Assembly (NCBI RefSeq): GCF_958979055.1
Contig: NC_084895.1
Location: 20,444,501-20,508,500, forward strand
DNA from: Alnus glutinosa
Lineage: Eukaryota; Streptophyta; Magnoliopsida; Fagales; Betulaceae
Reading direction: 5' to 3'
Length of the DNA stretch: 64,000 nt
In this document: piece after piece, positions 46,977 through 57,572 of the stretch
Layout: each line of letters starts with the position of its first letter
How positions within the stretch are numbered: position 1 is the stretch's first letter
Position numbers and translations under genes: made by a program
Notes under the pieces: model-generated
Seen by the model: only the letters and a program-made list of their open reading frames with translations
What the model was told of the DNA's origin: nothing
Databases searched by the model: none

Positions 46977-47766
46977 TATTGGTTGGTCCCTCCTATGTGG
47001 GGACCAACCCAGGTGTGCTGAAAAACAAAGGGTAGTAGCCCTCTGTTCTGCAGCAAAAGAAAAGTCACGCACAGTGCGTGACTCTCTTGACTTGTGACCA
47101 GCAAGAAAGGAAAAAAAAATAAAAAAAAAGAAAAGAAAAGGGAGGCAAGCTGATTTTTCAGCTTGAGTTACAGAGAGGGAGAAGTGAGTTTTTGAAAAGG
47201 CTCTCAAGAAAACAGTGAGGGAGAGGAGAAAAATAGAGCTTCTAACTTAGCTATTTTCGTCAGAGATTAGATGGTCATTTATGGTCCAATCTTAATGAAA
47301 TTTTAGTATGTTGTTCTTGACGACGAGAGCTACGCATTGACTGGTGTCAATCGTTGGACTTCTTCTCTAGTTGCTCAGTTGTTCATCCCCACTTGGTGAA
47401 ACCCTTCTTTGTTTTGTTATAATTCACTTTTGAAGTGATGAATTTATGTTTTAATCCAAAAATGTGTGTATTCTTGATGTGATGATAAACTCTAAATATT
47501 GTTCTAGTGAAGACAATTTGTAAGCCCATTATTATTGATAGTGAAAGTTATAACTGGACTAGGTCATATGGTTTTTCCCTTCACACCGGAGGGTTTTTCA
47601 CGCAAAAATTTTGGTGTCTTGCTTGTGGTTGTTGCTGGATTTATTTTTCTGCATTATTCTTGAGTGAGTTGATATTTTGGTGCTAGTTAGATTGATTATT
47701 TAATTTGCACAAAAAGGGGGAGATAATTTCCGCTGTGATTTTGTTAATGATATTCACCCCCCAACA
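46977..47766. mobile_element. Solo LTR, probably Ty1/copia (fossil)
   Basis: 790 bp present in copy B but absent from copy A. It is flanked by near-identical 5-bp target sequences (46972-46976 and 47767-47771), with the single unoccupied target in copy A. The ends are short inverted repeats of the TGTTGG/CCAACA type. No internal region remains, as expected after LTR-LTR recombination. Insertion is younger than the segmental duplication. Confidence 0.75.
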
Positions 47767-47933
47767 TTTCTAAACACATTATTAGCACCATATGTGCGTG
47801 ATGTCAAATTACAGACGACAAACCCTTCTTATTTGTGAACAGTGATACAAACTACTTTACTAGCTAGCTGCAAATACAGACTCTCCATAGATGCCTGAGG
47901 AAGACAACTCAAAGCAAAAGCAAAAAGCTTCAA

Positions 47934-50092
47934 TTAGTACCATGAGCGAGGCATTTTCACGAAATGCCTGAGGAAGATATTCCAGAAAGTTAAAAGCAGG
48001 AAGATAATCCCAACAACCGTTGCAGTGCCTCTCCAAATGTCGCGGAAATATGTTGTTGTCAAGGTTGCCATATTTCGATTCCAGAAGCCTTCGTAGTGCC
48101 CATTAAGATTTTGGCTGAGTTCATAGTAGCAGGAATCTTCTGCTAAAATTTGGTGGCCAAGCTTGTTAACCAGTCTCGCCACTGCTTCATGGCTGCCAAG
48201 TTGGTTAACAATAACCTTTTTCTCAACCAACAGATCCACATCTTTTGCAGTGTTGATAAGAGAATCCAACAGCAGAATGTAATTGCAGATGTAAGCCTCT
48301 GTTGGATACTGACACTGCTCCAAGGCCATGATGTTTCGGAAAACACAGTCGGTTTCGTGCCCTACTTCAAAGGCAGGGAGTTCCAAGAAAACTTGCATGC
48401 GCTCCAAGCAGATAAAGCATGGTAGGCAATTCAAGAGCCATGAACAATTCAGGTAAGGACAGTAGTCCAAGAACGGATCTGCCGTTAGATATAAATTAAA
48501 TAATTAAAATTAATTATTATCATTATTATTATTATTATTATTTTAAAAGTAAGTGATGATTCAACATGGTATCATAGACTGAGTTCAAATATTGTTTCTA
48601 TTAATATTTCAGAGAAAACTTCACTTACCATCTCTACTCTTTTATCATTTTTCCAATCATACTTTTAAACTCTAAAAATTATCACTTTATTGTATCAATG
48701 TTACTTTGGTTTCCATTAGGATTTTTTGTTAAATTCAGTCAAAATACTCAAAATACCAGTTTTTTTTTTTTTTAAAAAAAATATATATATATATAAATAT
48801 TTTTAAAAATTCAAGAATGAGTATTTTTGTAAATTCCGTTAAATCTTGACTAACAACTAAATCCTTGTAAATTTTTTTGTTCTTTTTCTTTAAAAAAAAA
48901 TTAGGGGTATTTTATGAATTTTTACGTATCTCCGTTAGGATTTAACGAAAAATTTTAATAGTGGAGTGAAATAGAAAAGAATAGAAAGATTGATATATTA
49001 AATTAACATTTTTTAAAGTTTATGAATATGATTACAAAAGTGATGAAAGATAGAAAAAATAAGTGAAAATTATCCAATATTTCACCTCTTACTAATTAAG
49101 GAGGAATTTTGAACCTACAAACTAAGAGAGTATTAAAATATATAACTAAAAATTAAATTAACTATTTTCTATTAATTTAAACCTGTCAAATAAGTGGGGA
49201 TGGAATTAACAGTACCCTTTTCGAATCTGATGTCAAGTAGGTGTCTTTTTTCATCTTTTTTGAATTTCACTCCGGCCTCGTCAAGCTTTGTGGCACTATA
49301 CTGGTGATCAATCGCCTTCTTTCTTTTATCCTTCAGGTCTGACGGATAGAAAAAACATCTCAGCAAATCTGTCAAATGTTTTACTCCCGCATCGATGCTG
49401 GAATCTGGGTGCCGATCATATTTAGAAAAGTACGTGCGGCAAAGCTTAAGAAAGGGAGTATCCTGCTTGGGCACTTCTTCGGGATTCTTCGTTTGCTCGA
49501 CTTCTTTGTGATTGTTATTGCAACTGGAAGAGCCAGGGCAGGCGAAGTTATATATATCCTCAAGAACAAAATAAGGAAGCTGATTCTCGAGTAGAAGCAA
49601 GTCATGCTGTATACCTTCCCTCAGCCACGGTTTGCTTAATATATAATCCTTTTTACGTTCTTCCTCTTCAGAATTCCTCCTGAAGAGCTCAATTATAAAG
49701 ATGCCATCCAATAGAATCATTTTTAGAAACTCTATACTCCTGATCAGTTTTGAGTTCTCTGCATAGCAACGGCGGATTTGTTCTTCTTTCGCTTTAACGA
49801 TGCTTGCAAGATCCTCCTGGCTCTTCTCAGTCTTTTCACAGAAGTCCCTCAAATATTTCACTTTCTGCATTTGCATGTCCCGGTATTCTTGCCTCCGGTG
49901 ATGAAAGGGGCCTATTGAGATTAACTTAGGAGTATAGGCTTCTTTGTTTACCTTGCGAAGTTTCTTTGGAACCCTGTAGATGCAGCACTCCTCCGGCCAC
50001 TCGGCCGGCCCAAGATCTGCTGGGATGTCAATCACCAATTCTTTGCATTTAAGACCATTTTCCTGAACATGACTTGCAGCTTGGCAGGGCAT
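47934..50092 (-). CDS. DUF247 (UPF0481) family membrane protein, copy B, apparently intact
   Basis: Exon 1 is 49183-50092, from the ATG ending at 50092. Exon 2 is 47934-48478. They join across a 704-bp GT-AG intron (ACAG|GTTTAA ... GGCAG|ATCC) to give 484 aa, within the usual family length. Signatures: CCIYRVPKKLRKVNKEAYTP (about residues 37-56), ISIGPFHHRR, ILLDGIFIIELFRR, LLLLENQLPYFVLEDIY, KLDEAGVKFKK, FRNIMALEQC, and one C-terminal hydrophobic helix (TATVVGIIFLLLTFWNIFL) followed by a short basic tail. The family is plant-specific and biochemically uncharacterised; members act at the S and Z self-incompatibility loci of grasses. The helix suggests membrane attachment. A leader exon and intron upstream are likely. 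It is the only complete-looking host gene in the window. Confidence 0.93.
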
Positions 50093-50694
50093 CTTCCTTC
50101 TCCGTCAAGAGAGTCAAGCTGAGAGAAAAATGATCAAACGTTAGGGCTTCATCTTGTATACTGAAATTAAATTAAATAAAATGATCAAACAAAGTATGAG
50201 TGATTTACAAATAAAATTAAATTAAATAAAGAAGCTAGACAATAAACCCTAATATAAAAATTTCTAAATATACATTCTAAAACAGAATAGAATAAAAATC
50301 TTTTTTTTTTTTTTTTCATGCACAAAGCAATTTCAATAGGATGGACAATTCTCCATAAATCTCTTTGTGGAGAGCTCACTGCTAATGCTCTGATAGTAAC
50401 TTACCTGAGTAATCTATTGTTATTAAAAAAAAAAAAAAAAACATAGAAATTATGTAATTAGTCTTCTAGTGCTTATTAAAGGTAATCTTTTTCACCCTTA
50501 TTTGGGTATAAACCCACTACTATAACACAAACAAACCAACAACTAGCTAGCTAGCAAATAAAGGCGAAGATTATATATATACACAGTTCATATAACAATC
50601 CAAGTATATATGATTTCAAAATGTATAGGATTTAAGAGAGATGGAAGACATGTGTTCTAAAACCAGCAGTAGAAGATATGAAATGAGAGAATAA

Positions 50695-50790
50695 AGAACC
50701 TGCAAATGCTGCTGGCCGGCCTGTAAGAAGAAAGTTCTTGACTATTGAGTGCTTGAGAGAACACAAGAGCTCCTCCCTTTAAATGCCACA
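50695..50790 (-). promoter_or_regulatory. Promoter and 5'-UTR exon of DUF247 copy B
   Basis: Counterpart of 9895-10020: minus-strand CATTTAAAGGGAGGAGCTC followed by a leader ending GCATTTGCAG next to GTTCTTTATTCTC (donor-like). Conservation between copies, while surrounding DNA shows indels, supports a transcribed leader. Confidence 0.5.
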
Positions 50791-50902
50791 ATGATCGATC
50801 AACTATCTTTCTCTCTTTTTCTCACTCATAATAATATCTGCTATCCACCTTGCTCACTCATTTATTCAGTAGTCTAGGTCTCTCTCCTGCTCTATTATAA
50901 AA

Positions 50903-52410
50903 AGTGCTACTTGTTTTTTAAAAGTAAAGGACACCTTGGGGAGATTAAATGAATTTTTAATTAAAGGTATTAAAATATTTTTTGGAATATATATATATAT
51001 TGTTTAATTTTTGTAAAATAGTATATATGCTTTAGGTCTTCAACGGCTGAGATTTATTTCCACCCGCTTCAACGCCACCTAACTTTCATGAGCCACGTAC
51101 CAATCAGCTTGGAGCACAAGAGATGGGCACAAAGCCGCATGGAAAGTGCATTTCGCGTAAAAACAAATCAGATGAACTTTGACCTAAATTGAATCTGAAA
51201 GGGCACATAATTAATTAATGGGTAAAGATTTTTTTTTTTTTTTTTTAAAATAAAAAAGAAAAATTGGCATGTGTTTAAAATATTCAATTGATATGTGTTA
51301 AAAATACATGAATTTTTTATTTGAGTTCATCGGTTACTTTTATTTGATTAATTTATAGTTTCACAGCATCAAACAAAGCAAATTTGATTGCTATCTGATT
51401 CATCCATATTTTGTACATTGTATATCCTTCTTTTTCTTTTTTTTTCTTTTTCTTTTTTTTTTTTTCGGTTGTTTCGATAAACAGAGAGATGTGATTGGTA
51501 AAGCCATAATTAAATTGTAGAACAATAAATATTGACACTATCTTTGTTTCAAATATATGAAAGTTTGTAATTAAATAACAAATAATACTAAAAGGAAGAC
51601 CTATGTCTTCTTTTAATTCTCAAAAAATTAATGTAGTTTTTAAAATTACAATTAGATGTATGATATATCACAATTAAATTTTGATCTAATAGTAATTTTA
51701 AAAACTATATCAATTTTAAGAGGACTCAAAGAAAGATATGAATCTTCCCTACAGCATTACTTTTAAATAACATATACTCTTAACAAAATTTCGTAAAATA
51801 CCCAGCTAATAGCATCTGTGGGAGATAATTATGTGTATTTTATTTTATTAAAATATGTATCATTTCATAACTTTTTTTTTTTAGTGGGACAAAAGTACTA
51901 GCTACAAAACTACTCATATATATATAATATATATTGTGATACAATATTATAGTCCAAATAAAAAATGACAACTTTTGCTCGGAGTTGGGCCTAGCCTAGC
52001 TAGCCTCTTGCAAAGGGTAGAATTAGAAAGAAATACTCTTTAGGTGGTATAGGTATAACAGAGAGATGGCATGAATTAGAGTATGTACGGCACTATATAT
52101 GATTGATGATGCTCATGTGCATTGAGATGCCTACAAAAATGGCAGGTCACACATTTAAAGTGAGATTGTAACAGAGCAGCCCATTAGCTTGCGAATGAAA
52201 CTCTTTTGCTAAAAATCATTTGAATATTTCATTTACTAATAATAAAATATGCATATAAATCCAATTACTAGGATTATATTAACAAAAAAACAAGTAGGTG
52301 TTGAAAAAAAAAATGATATCAAGAATATGTCTTTCTAGGGGAAATTCTACCATGTATTACTGATATTGAGTTTTTTGAGCACCGTACTTAAATTGAGTTT
52401 TAATTGAATG

Positions 52411-52452
<42 letters not shown>

Positions 52453-52555
52453 CAAATGACAACTTTTTCATTGGATTAATTTTTTTTAAAATATATATAT
52501 ATATATTGAATAACACTAATATGATGATGAATTTGACTTCAATATTATTTTTGTT
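50903..52555. other. Intergenic stretch, no gene seen
   Basis: AT-rich with poly-T (about 51232-51246) and a long poly-A (about 52415-52450). The short inverted pair near 51600-51750 (AGGAAGACCTATGTCTTC and GAGGACTCAAAGAAAGA, with AATTTTGATCTAATAG between) may be a decayed MITE. No convincing frame. Confidence 0.5.
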
Positions 52556-52990
52556 GGAATGATGTTTTACTAATTAAACTTACCTAACCATTTAAAAAAA
52601 AAATTAAAAAATACCTATCGATCAAAAGTTTAGTGGAAATTGACCAATTGATCAAGGACCATTATGTCGTGAATGACGTATTTGCGATGATGTCATCTAT
52701 GATATAACTAATTAAAGCTAGTACGACAGTGTTGATGGAAATTGGTAGCTGGCAATATATTATTACTGATTCAATTTCAAGATCTGACAGTTTTTTATTG
52801 TAATTTTATTGTCAAATTTTTAAAATGTTAATGAAGATTTTTTAATTCAATAATTAATTCGTCACGTTTAGAAGGCATTTTAATATTAAATGTGTTCATT
52901 TGAATGAAAGAACTCGATTAAAGGAATGGCTTGTCCCATCAATCCCTCCTAAAACAATCGGATAAGATTTGTTGAGAGATTGCTAGCCAG
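52556..52990. repeat. Dispersed copy of the 900-1450 type repeat
   Basis: Shares GGAATGATGTTTTACTAA, GTGGAAATTGACCAATTGA, TTATGTCGTGAATGACGTAT and GCTGGCGGCA-type phrases with 900-1450, 2530-2945 and 16430-16640. Diverged, non-coding. Confidence 0.7.
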
Positions 52991-53699
52991 CTGGCGGCAC
53001 CTGCATGCCACTCTGTCATCACAGAGGGTCTCCCCAAATTAAAAAATGTCTTTATCACCATTTCATGATATAATGATACATCATTAGAGAATATTTTAAA
53101 GATAAAAATTTAAGAAGTAAAGCATTTTCCTTCCAAAGACTTTTCTCAAAATAAGGAGGCTTCCAATAAGCCTTATATAAAAAAATTAAGTCATGCAAAA
53201 GAGTCTTCTAATTCTCCTACAACATCCGCAAAATTACATCAATTTCAAAAATGGAAGTATGATCGCAAGTTTAATCAAATCGACCACGTATAAGATGAGC
53301 CCCTCCTCTCTTCTGAAAATATTTATAACTAATGTTTATAGTAACATCCATTAGTTTAGAGTTTTTGAATCAGAGTTTGCCATCTAAATGTCATAAATGT
53401 TAGAGTAAACATTATCATATAGACGTTTGTACATAAAAATCTTCTTGTTTTCTTAGCATTTTCTATATAATATACATATAACTCAATATCACATAATATC
53501 CGACAACAAAATATTTCAGAACATGATAATAGAAACAACAGTTAAAAACATAACATGCATTTTATATCTAATGCTTTACATATATTAACATGTCTATCCT
53601 AGCTAATCCGAACTTAATCCTTCTCGTTTTAACGAATTAAATATAATTAGCAAACACTAACTTCTCTCTCTCTCTTTTTCTCTCTCTCTTGTCAAATCA
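52991..53699. other. Intergenic stretch, no gene seen
   Basis: AT-rich DNA with a short (CT)n tract near 53662-53690. Nothing recognisable. Confidence 0.5.
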
Positions 53700-53899
53700 C
53701 CACGTGGCAATCTATGATCCACTTAAGCCGTTGGCTTCTAGAGTGTACCCTTTTGGGTCTGGACGTGACTCAACAGCAAAACTTGCTCTCCAAGTTTGTC
53801 TTTTGGTCCGGACAGAACCCTTAACGGTCGAACATAATAACTTAGCTAATTTCTCTTCAGTGTATACCTTTGCTTCATCCAAATGGGTCTTTATCACTT

Positions 53900-54170
53900 T
53901 CAGCGTTTAATAAGTTCTAAGCCGAGGGTTAATTTGTTCCCATGCATTACCCACTTTGTGTAGCCCTCCAAAATCCCTGCTCCCGAAGTCAAATGGTTGT
54001 ACACAACATCTTCTCGAAATGTCATGCCCAAGCAACACTTTTTAAATGGGCACACGATGAGCACTTCAAAACTAGAGTTGGCAGCTGAAATTATCATAAA
54101 TGCCTTAATGCCATTCATATACTCTGTTGATCCTCTCCATATTTCTCATACAACTCTTGTCCATGGCTTC
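53900..54170 (-). pseudogene. CACTA transposase fragment: transposase-associated domain
   Basis: Minus-strand frames read MDKSCMRNMERINRVY and, in a shifted frame, CPFKKCCLGMTFREDVVYNH and ILEGYTKWVMHGN. These match the N-terminal transposase-associated domain of TNP2 proteins (MDKSWM..., C-x2-C, VYxHL, YxxWxxHG). One frameshift separates the start from the rest and nothing of the catalytic core follows. It differs from the tnp2 at 27311 and is an independent remnant. Confidence 0.72.
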
Positions 54171-54442
54171 ACTACTCTTGTAAATATACACACAATTATA
54201 CACATCTATTAATTCTTTAATACAGACAATAAACATATGATAGCATTTAAAATGGAAATACAGGATGTCCACTTGTAAAAAACGTAATTCTTTTAGCTGA
54301 AATTTGCTTATGTGCAATTAGATCATCAAATACAAGAAATAATAAGGTACGATCACACTTAACACCAACCCAATTTATCGAAACAAAAATGACCACAATA
54401 TTTGCAAATGGGCAGCTAATCTAGTCTTATGATTTCTGCTGT

Positions 54443-54748
54443 CACTACCAAAAAAATGCTCATTCCTGGCATTTTTTATATGCCAAGAATGTATCAATAA
54501 ATGTCTGGAAACATGTTTCTGGCATTTGATTCCTGGCAGTTACAGATACCACTAATGCAGTGTCTGGAAAATGAATTTGCTGGCACATATATTATACGCC
54601 AGCTTATTCTGGCGCCAAGAAGTTGCGCCTGGAAAGAAGATTTTGCGCCAGGAATGACTTCCAGGCGCAAGGCATGCGCCAGGAAGCTGTTTGTTTTCTG
54701 GCGCATGCCCATGCGCCAGGAATTTTATTTAATATATTAAATAAAATT
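54443..54748 (+). mobile_element. CACTA left end with CCTGGCGC subterminal repeats, cut by Tat insertion
   Basis: It starts CACTACCAAAAAAATGCTC and then has many TTCCTGGC / GCCAGGAA and CTGGCGC / GCGCCAG motifs in both directions through about 54722. A perfect 28-bp AT palindrome (54721-54748) follows, and then the Tat element LTR. The rest of this CACTA element would lie beyond the far end of the Tat insertion, outside the window. Confidence 0.7.
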
Positions 54749-54753
54749 GGTTA

Positions 54754-55274
54754 TGTTAAGGAATTTCCCGCCATTGATTAAAATGATAGAGAGATGAGCT
54801 GGTGTCTGCGGCTAAGAGAGGAGCTGTTTGAAATGAAGTGGGAGATTCTCCCTAATTAATATTTTTGTCTTATTAATCGATGATTGCCCGCCGCCGATCA
54901 GAGAAAGTAGGGACGATTCGGTATAAGCGCCTGGGTTTATGGGCTCAAATTAATGAAGGAAAAGAAAAGCATATTCGAGTAATAAATGTTGACGTGAAGG
55001 ACATTTAAGAGGAGCAGACATATAAAAGGTTTGGGCTGATAAAAAAGAGAGGTATCTTTTTCTAAAACACACACGAATTTCTTCTTGCTAAAGAGGTTTT
55101 TTACACCAATTCTAACTTGATCGTCGGAGGAGGCGTTGCCGGGACACCCCGACGACCCCTTTTGTTTTGCAGACAACTTGAAGAACACTCATTTGAATTT
55201 CGTCAACCTTGGGAGCTTTGGTACACGGTGTTATCCGGGATTCCAAGTCGTCAGCTCCAGAAAATTTGTTAACA
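54754..55274 (+). repeat. 5' LTR of the Tat element (521 bp)
   Basis: Bounded by TGTTAA and TTAACA, a perfect 6-bp terminal inverted repeat. It contains a TATA box (ATATAAAAGG at about 55019-55028). The 5 bp before it, GGTTA, are the expected target duplication, whose partner is outside the window. Start and end were chosen from the termini and from the primer-binding site 3 bp downstream. Confidence 0.8.
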
Positions 55275-55277
55275 CTT

Positions 55278-55295
55278 TGGCGCCGTCTGTGGGAA
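55278..55295 (+). promoter_or_regulatory. Primer-binding site of the Tat element
   Basis: TGGCGCCGTCTGTGGGAA lies 3 bp after the LTR. Its first nine bases match the complement of the 3' end of plant tRNA-Asp (TGGCGCCGT), a primer commonly reported for related elements. Confidence 0.8.
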
Positions 55296-55343
55296 CGACG
55301 TGGTCACGTGTTCCTGTGAATACGAGAATACTTGGAATCTTCT

Positions 55344-57533
55344 ATGGTAAGTACGCGGTTAACTCGAAGAAGCATGGCTGAAGAAAATGTGCACGAGGGA
55401 CCAGGGACTTCACATAACCCCCAGGCTGAGATAGCCCGCTTAAATGAGAAAGTGGCGCAACTCGAAAGGGAGCTGCAGGAGCGAGATCGAACGGAGCGGC
55501 CGAAAGTTCAAGAAGACCTGCCACAGGGTGATCAGGTGAATCTTGAGGGTGAAGATGGGCGTTCGGAAGAGGTGGTTGGAGGTGAGGACGAGTCTGACAG
55601 TGATGCCGAACTTGTTGACCTCATGGGGAAGAATAAAAAGGTGAAAAAGGAGTGGGCTCGAAAACTGACTAAATTGGAGCGACAGTGTGATTACTTGATG
55701 GGATCCACGCAATCGGGAGCTAAGGGGAAAGCTCTGTTGACCGACAGCTTGTTTTCTACCACAGTGTCCCCCTTCACTGATCGTATAATGTCATGCCAAC
55801 TCCCAAGTAAGTTCAAAATGCCCGAAATACCCGTATATACAGGATTGGGGGACCCTATTGAACATTTGGCCAGTTTCTGTGCGCACGTGGTGCTGCATGC
55901 CACTCCGGAAGAGGTTGCGTGCCGAGCTTTTCCCCTTACTTTGGCAGGGGGAGCTCGAGAATGGTTCAGAACTTTGCCTCCTCGTTCGGTCTCGAGTTTT
56001 GAAGGCCTCGCCAGGAAGTTTGCGTCTCAGTTTATGGCAGGCGTTGTCCGGAAAAAGCCTGCTCAACAATTGATGACCATTAAGCAAGGCCCCCAGGAGT
56101 CATTGAGAAGTTACTTGCTCCGCTTCAACCAGGAGAGGTTGGCCGCGGAGACTCAGAATGAGCAATTTATCCACTGTGCCATTTATCAAGGGATCAAGAA
56201 GGATGGTGCCCTCATGGCGGACTTAGCAAGAAGACCGGCAGACAGTTTGCAGGAATTTTATGATCGGGCGGAAGAGTTCGTGAACCAGGAAGAAACCCTT
56301 CGTGCGTTCCGAGGGGCCGAGGGGCCAGGAAAGGAAAACCCGGTGCCGGACAGGAGATCAAAGTCGAGGGCGGCCCCGATAGGAAGGGAGGTTGCAGAGC
56401 GCGGACCCACTAGGAGAGTTGAAAGTTATCACTGGACGCCTGTGAATGCTCCAGTGAAGGAGATTCTCATGGAAATCAGGAAGGACCCGAGTTACAGGGA
56501 TCCCTCACCAATAAAGGGCCATCCGCCTCCGCACAACCGGCATAAATACTGCCACTACCATGGCTCTTTTGGTCACTATACAGACAATTGCATTTCTCTG
56601 AAAGAGGTGATCGAAAGGTATATAGCTGATGGCAAGTTGAAGCGTTTCGTGGAGAGACGAGAGGGCACCTCGGATAAGCGCCCTGCGTATAAGTTTGCCG
56701 GGAATCAGGGATTGTCCGGGCGTGATGCGCGCCCGGGAAAGCAGCAATACTATCGGGAAAGAAGACCGCCTCAGCAGCCCCACAGGGATGTCCGAGCGGA
56801 GAAGTCGCCTCAGCGTGAGCGGAGCAGAAGCCGCGGGAGGCCGCAGGACTCGGGGTGCTTCCCTGAAATCCAGACTATAGCTGGAGGCTTTGGAGGGGGA
56901 GGCGAGACTTATTCGGCTCGCAAGTCTTACGCGAAGGAAATGCGAGAGGTGTCCATTTACGCGATTACAAGGCCAGAAAAAGCGGCGAGGCGCGAGAAGT
57001 TACCCATCACCTTTTCGGATGAAGATTACGAGGGGGTATACTTACCCCATTCGGATGCCCTGGTGGTAACCATGGTTATAGGAAATCACAGGATTCATCG
57101 GGTCTTGGTGGATAATGGTAGTTCAGCGGATATTCTCTATAAGTCGGCCTTCGACTTGATGAAAATTAGTGAAGATAAGCTCTCTGCCTTCAGATTTCCC
57201 CTGGTGGGGTTCGCAGGAGAACGGGTGATGCCACTGGGGTCAATTGAGCTTCAAGTTACAGTGGGCAGTTCCCCAACAGAGAAGACAATTCTGGTAAGGT
57301 TCCTTATTGTCGATCAACCCTCCGCTTACAATGCTATATTCGGGAGGACAGCTCAGGCTGAGTTGAAAGCGGTCACATCGATACCCCATCTTAAAATGAA
57401 ATTTCCGACGGACGACGGAGTGGGAGAAGTCCGAGGGGAGCAGAAGGCAGCCCGCAAGTGCTACAATGTTTCCCTGGGGGGTTCTTCCCGCCAGGCACAC
57501 CTCGGTCAGGGGACAGGTCCTGTGACTAAATAG
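55344..57533 (+). CDS. gag-pro: Gag-protease frame of the Tat element (fossil)
   Basis: About 729 aa from the ATG at 55344. An N-terminal coiled-coil stretch (EIARLNEKVAQLERELQERD) precedes the retrotransposon gag domain (about residues 180-290: PLTLAGGAREWFRTLPP, FASQFMAGV). A zinc-knuckle-like CHYHGSFGHYTDNC follows (about 405-420), then a basic Arg/Ser-rich linker and an aspartic protease with VLVDNGSSADILY (about residues 590-603). The product would form the particle and process the polyprotein. The next pol frame is in the same phase, a layout for which read-through or splicing at this point is known in Tat/Ogre-type elements. Confidence 0.9.
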   Translation: MVSTRLTRRSMAEENVHEGPGTSHNPQAEIARLNEKVAQLERELQERDRTERPKVQEDLPQGDQVNLEGEDGRSEEVVGGEDESDSDAELVDLMGKNKKVKKEWARKLTKLERQCDYLMGSTQSGAKGKALLTDSLFSTTVSPFTDRIMSCQLPSKFKMPEIPVYTGLGDPIEHLASFCAHVVLHATPEEVACRAFPLTLAGGAREWFRTLPPRSVSSFEGLARKFASQFMAGVVRKKPAQQLMTIKQGPQESLRSYLLRFNQERLAAETQNEQFIHCAIYQGIKKDGALMADLARRPADSLQEFYDRAEEFVNQEETLRAFRGAEGPGKENPVPDRRSKSRAAPIGREVAERGPTRRVESYHWTPVNAPVKEILMEIRKDPSYRDPSPIKGHPPPHNRHKYCHYHGSFGHYTDNCISLKEVIERYIADGKLKRFVERREGTSDKRPAYKFAGNQGLSGRDARPGKQQYYRERRPPQQPHRDVRAEKSPQRERSRSRGRPQDSGCFPEIQTIAGGFGGGGETYSARKSYAKEMREVSIYAITRPEKAARREKLPITFSDEDYEGVYLPHSDALVVTMVIGNHRIHRVLVDNGSSADILYKSAFDLMKISEDKLSAFRFPLVGFAGERVMPLGSIELQVTVGSSPTEKTILVRFLIVDQPSAYNAIFGRTAQAELKAVTSIPHLKMKFPTDDGVGEVRGEQKAARKCYNVSLGGSSRQAHLGQGTGPVTK

Positions 57534-57572
57534 CAATTACAGGCGAGGGGTCCGACCGGGGATCTCGAGGAG

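Larger units (their letters stand above)
43097..50902. repeat. Segmental duplication, copy B (partner 3736-10145)
   Basis: Same orientation as copy A. It contains insertions absent from A: a CACTA element (43646-45044) and a solo LTR (46977-47766). It lacks the MULE-type element of A. It starts directly upstream of the PGG pseudogene. The stretch 46046-46976 holds poly-A/poly-T and TA tracts and no gene. Confidence 0.93.

Noticed and set aside
54443-54748. 5' LTR starting at the CACTA-like end
   Set aside because: The LTR termini TGTTAA/TTAACA and the distance to the primer-binding site fix its start at 54754; the upstream part has CACTA-type subterminal repeats instead.
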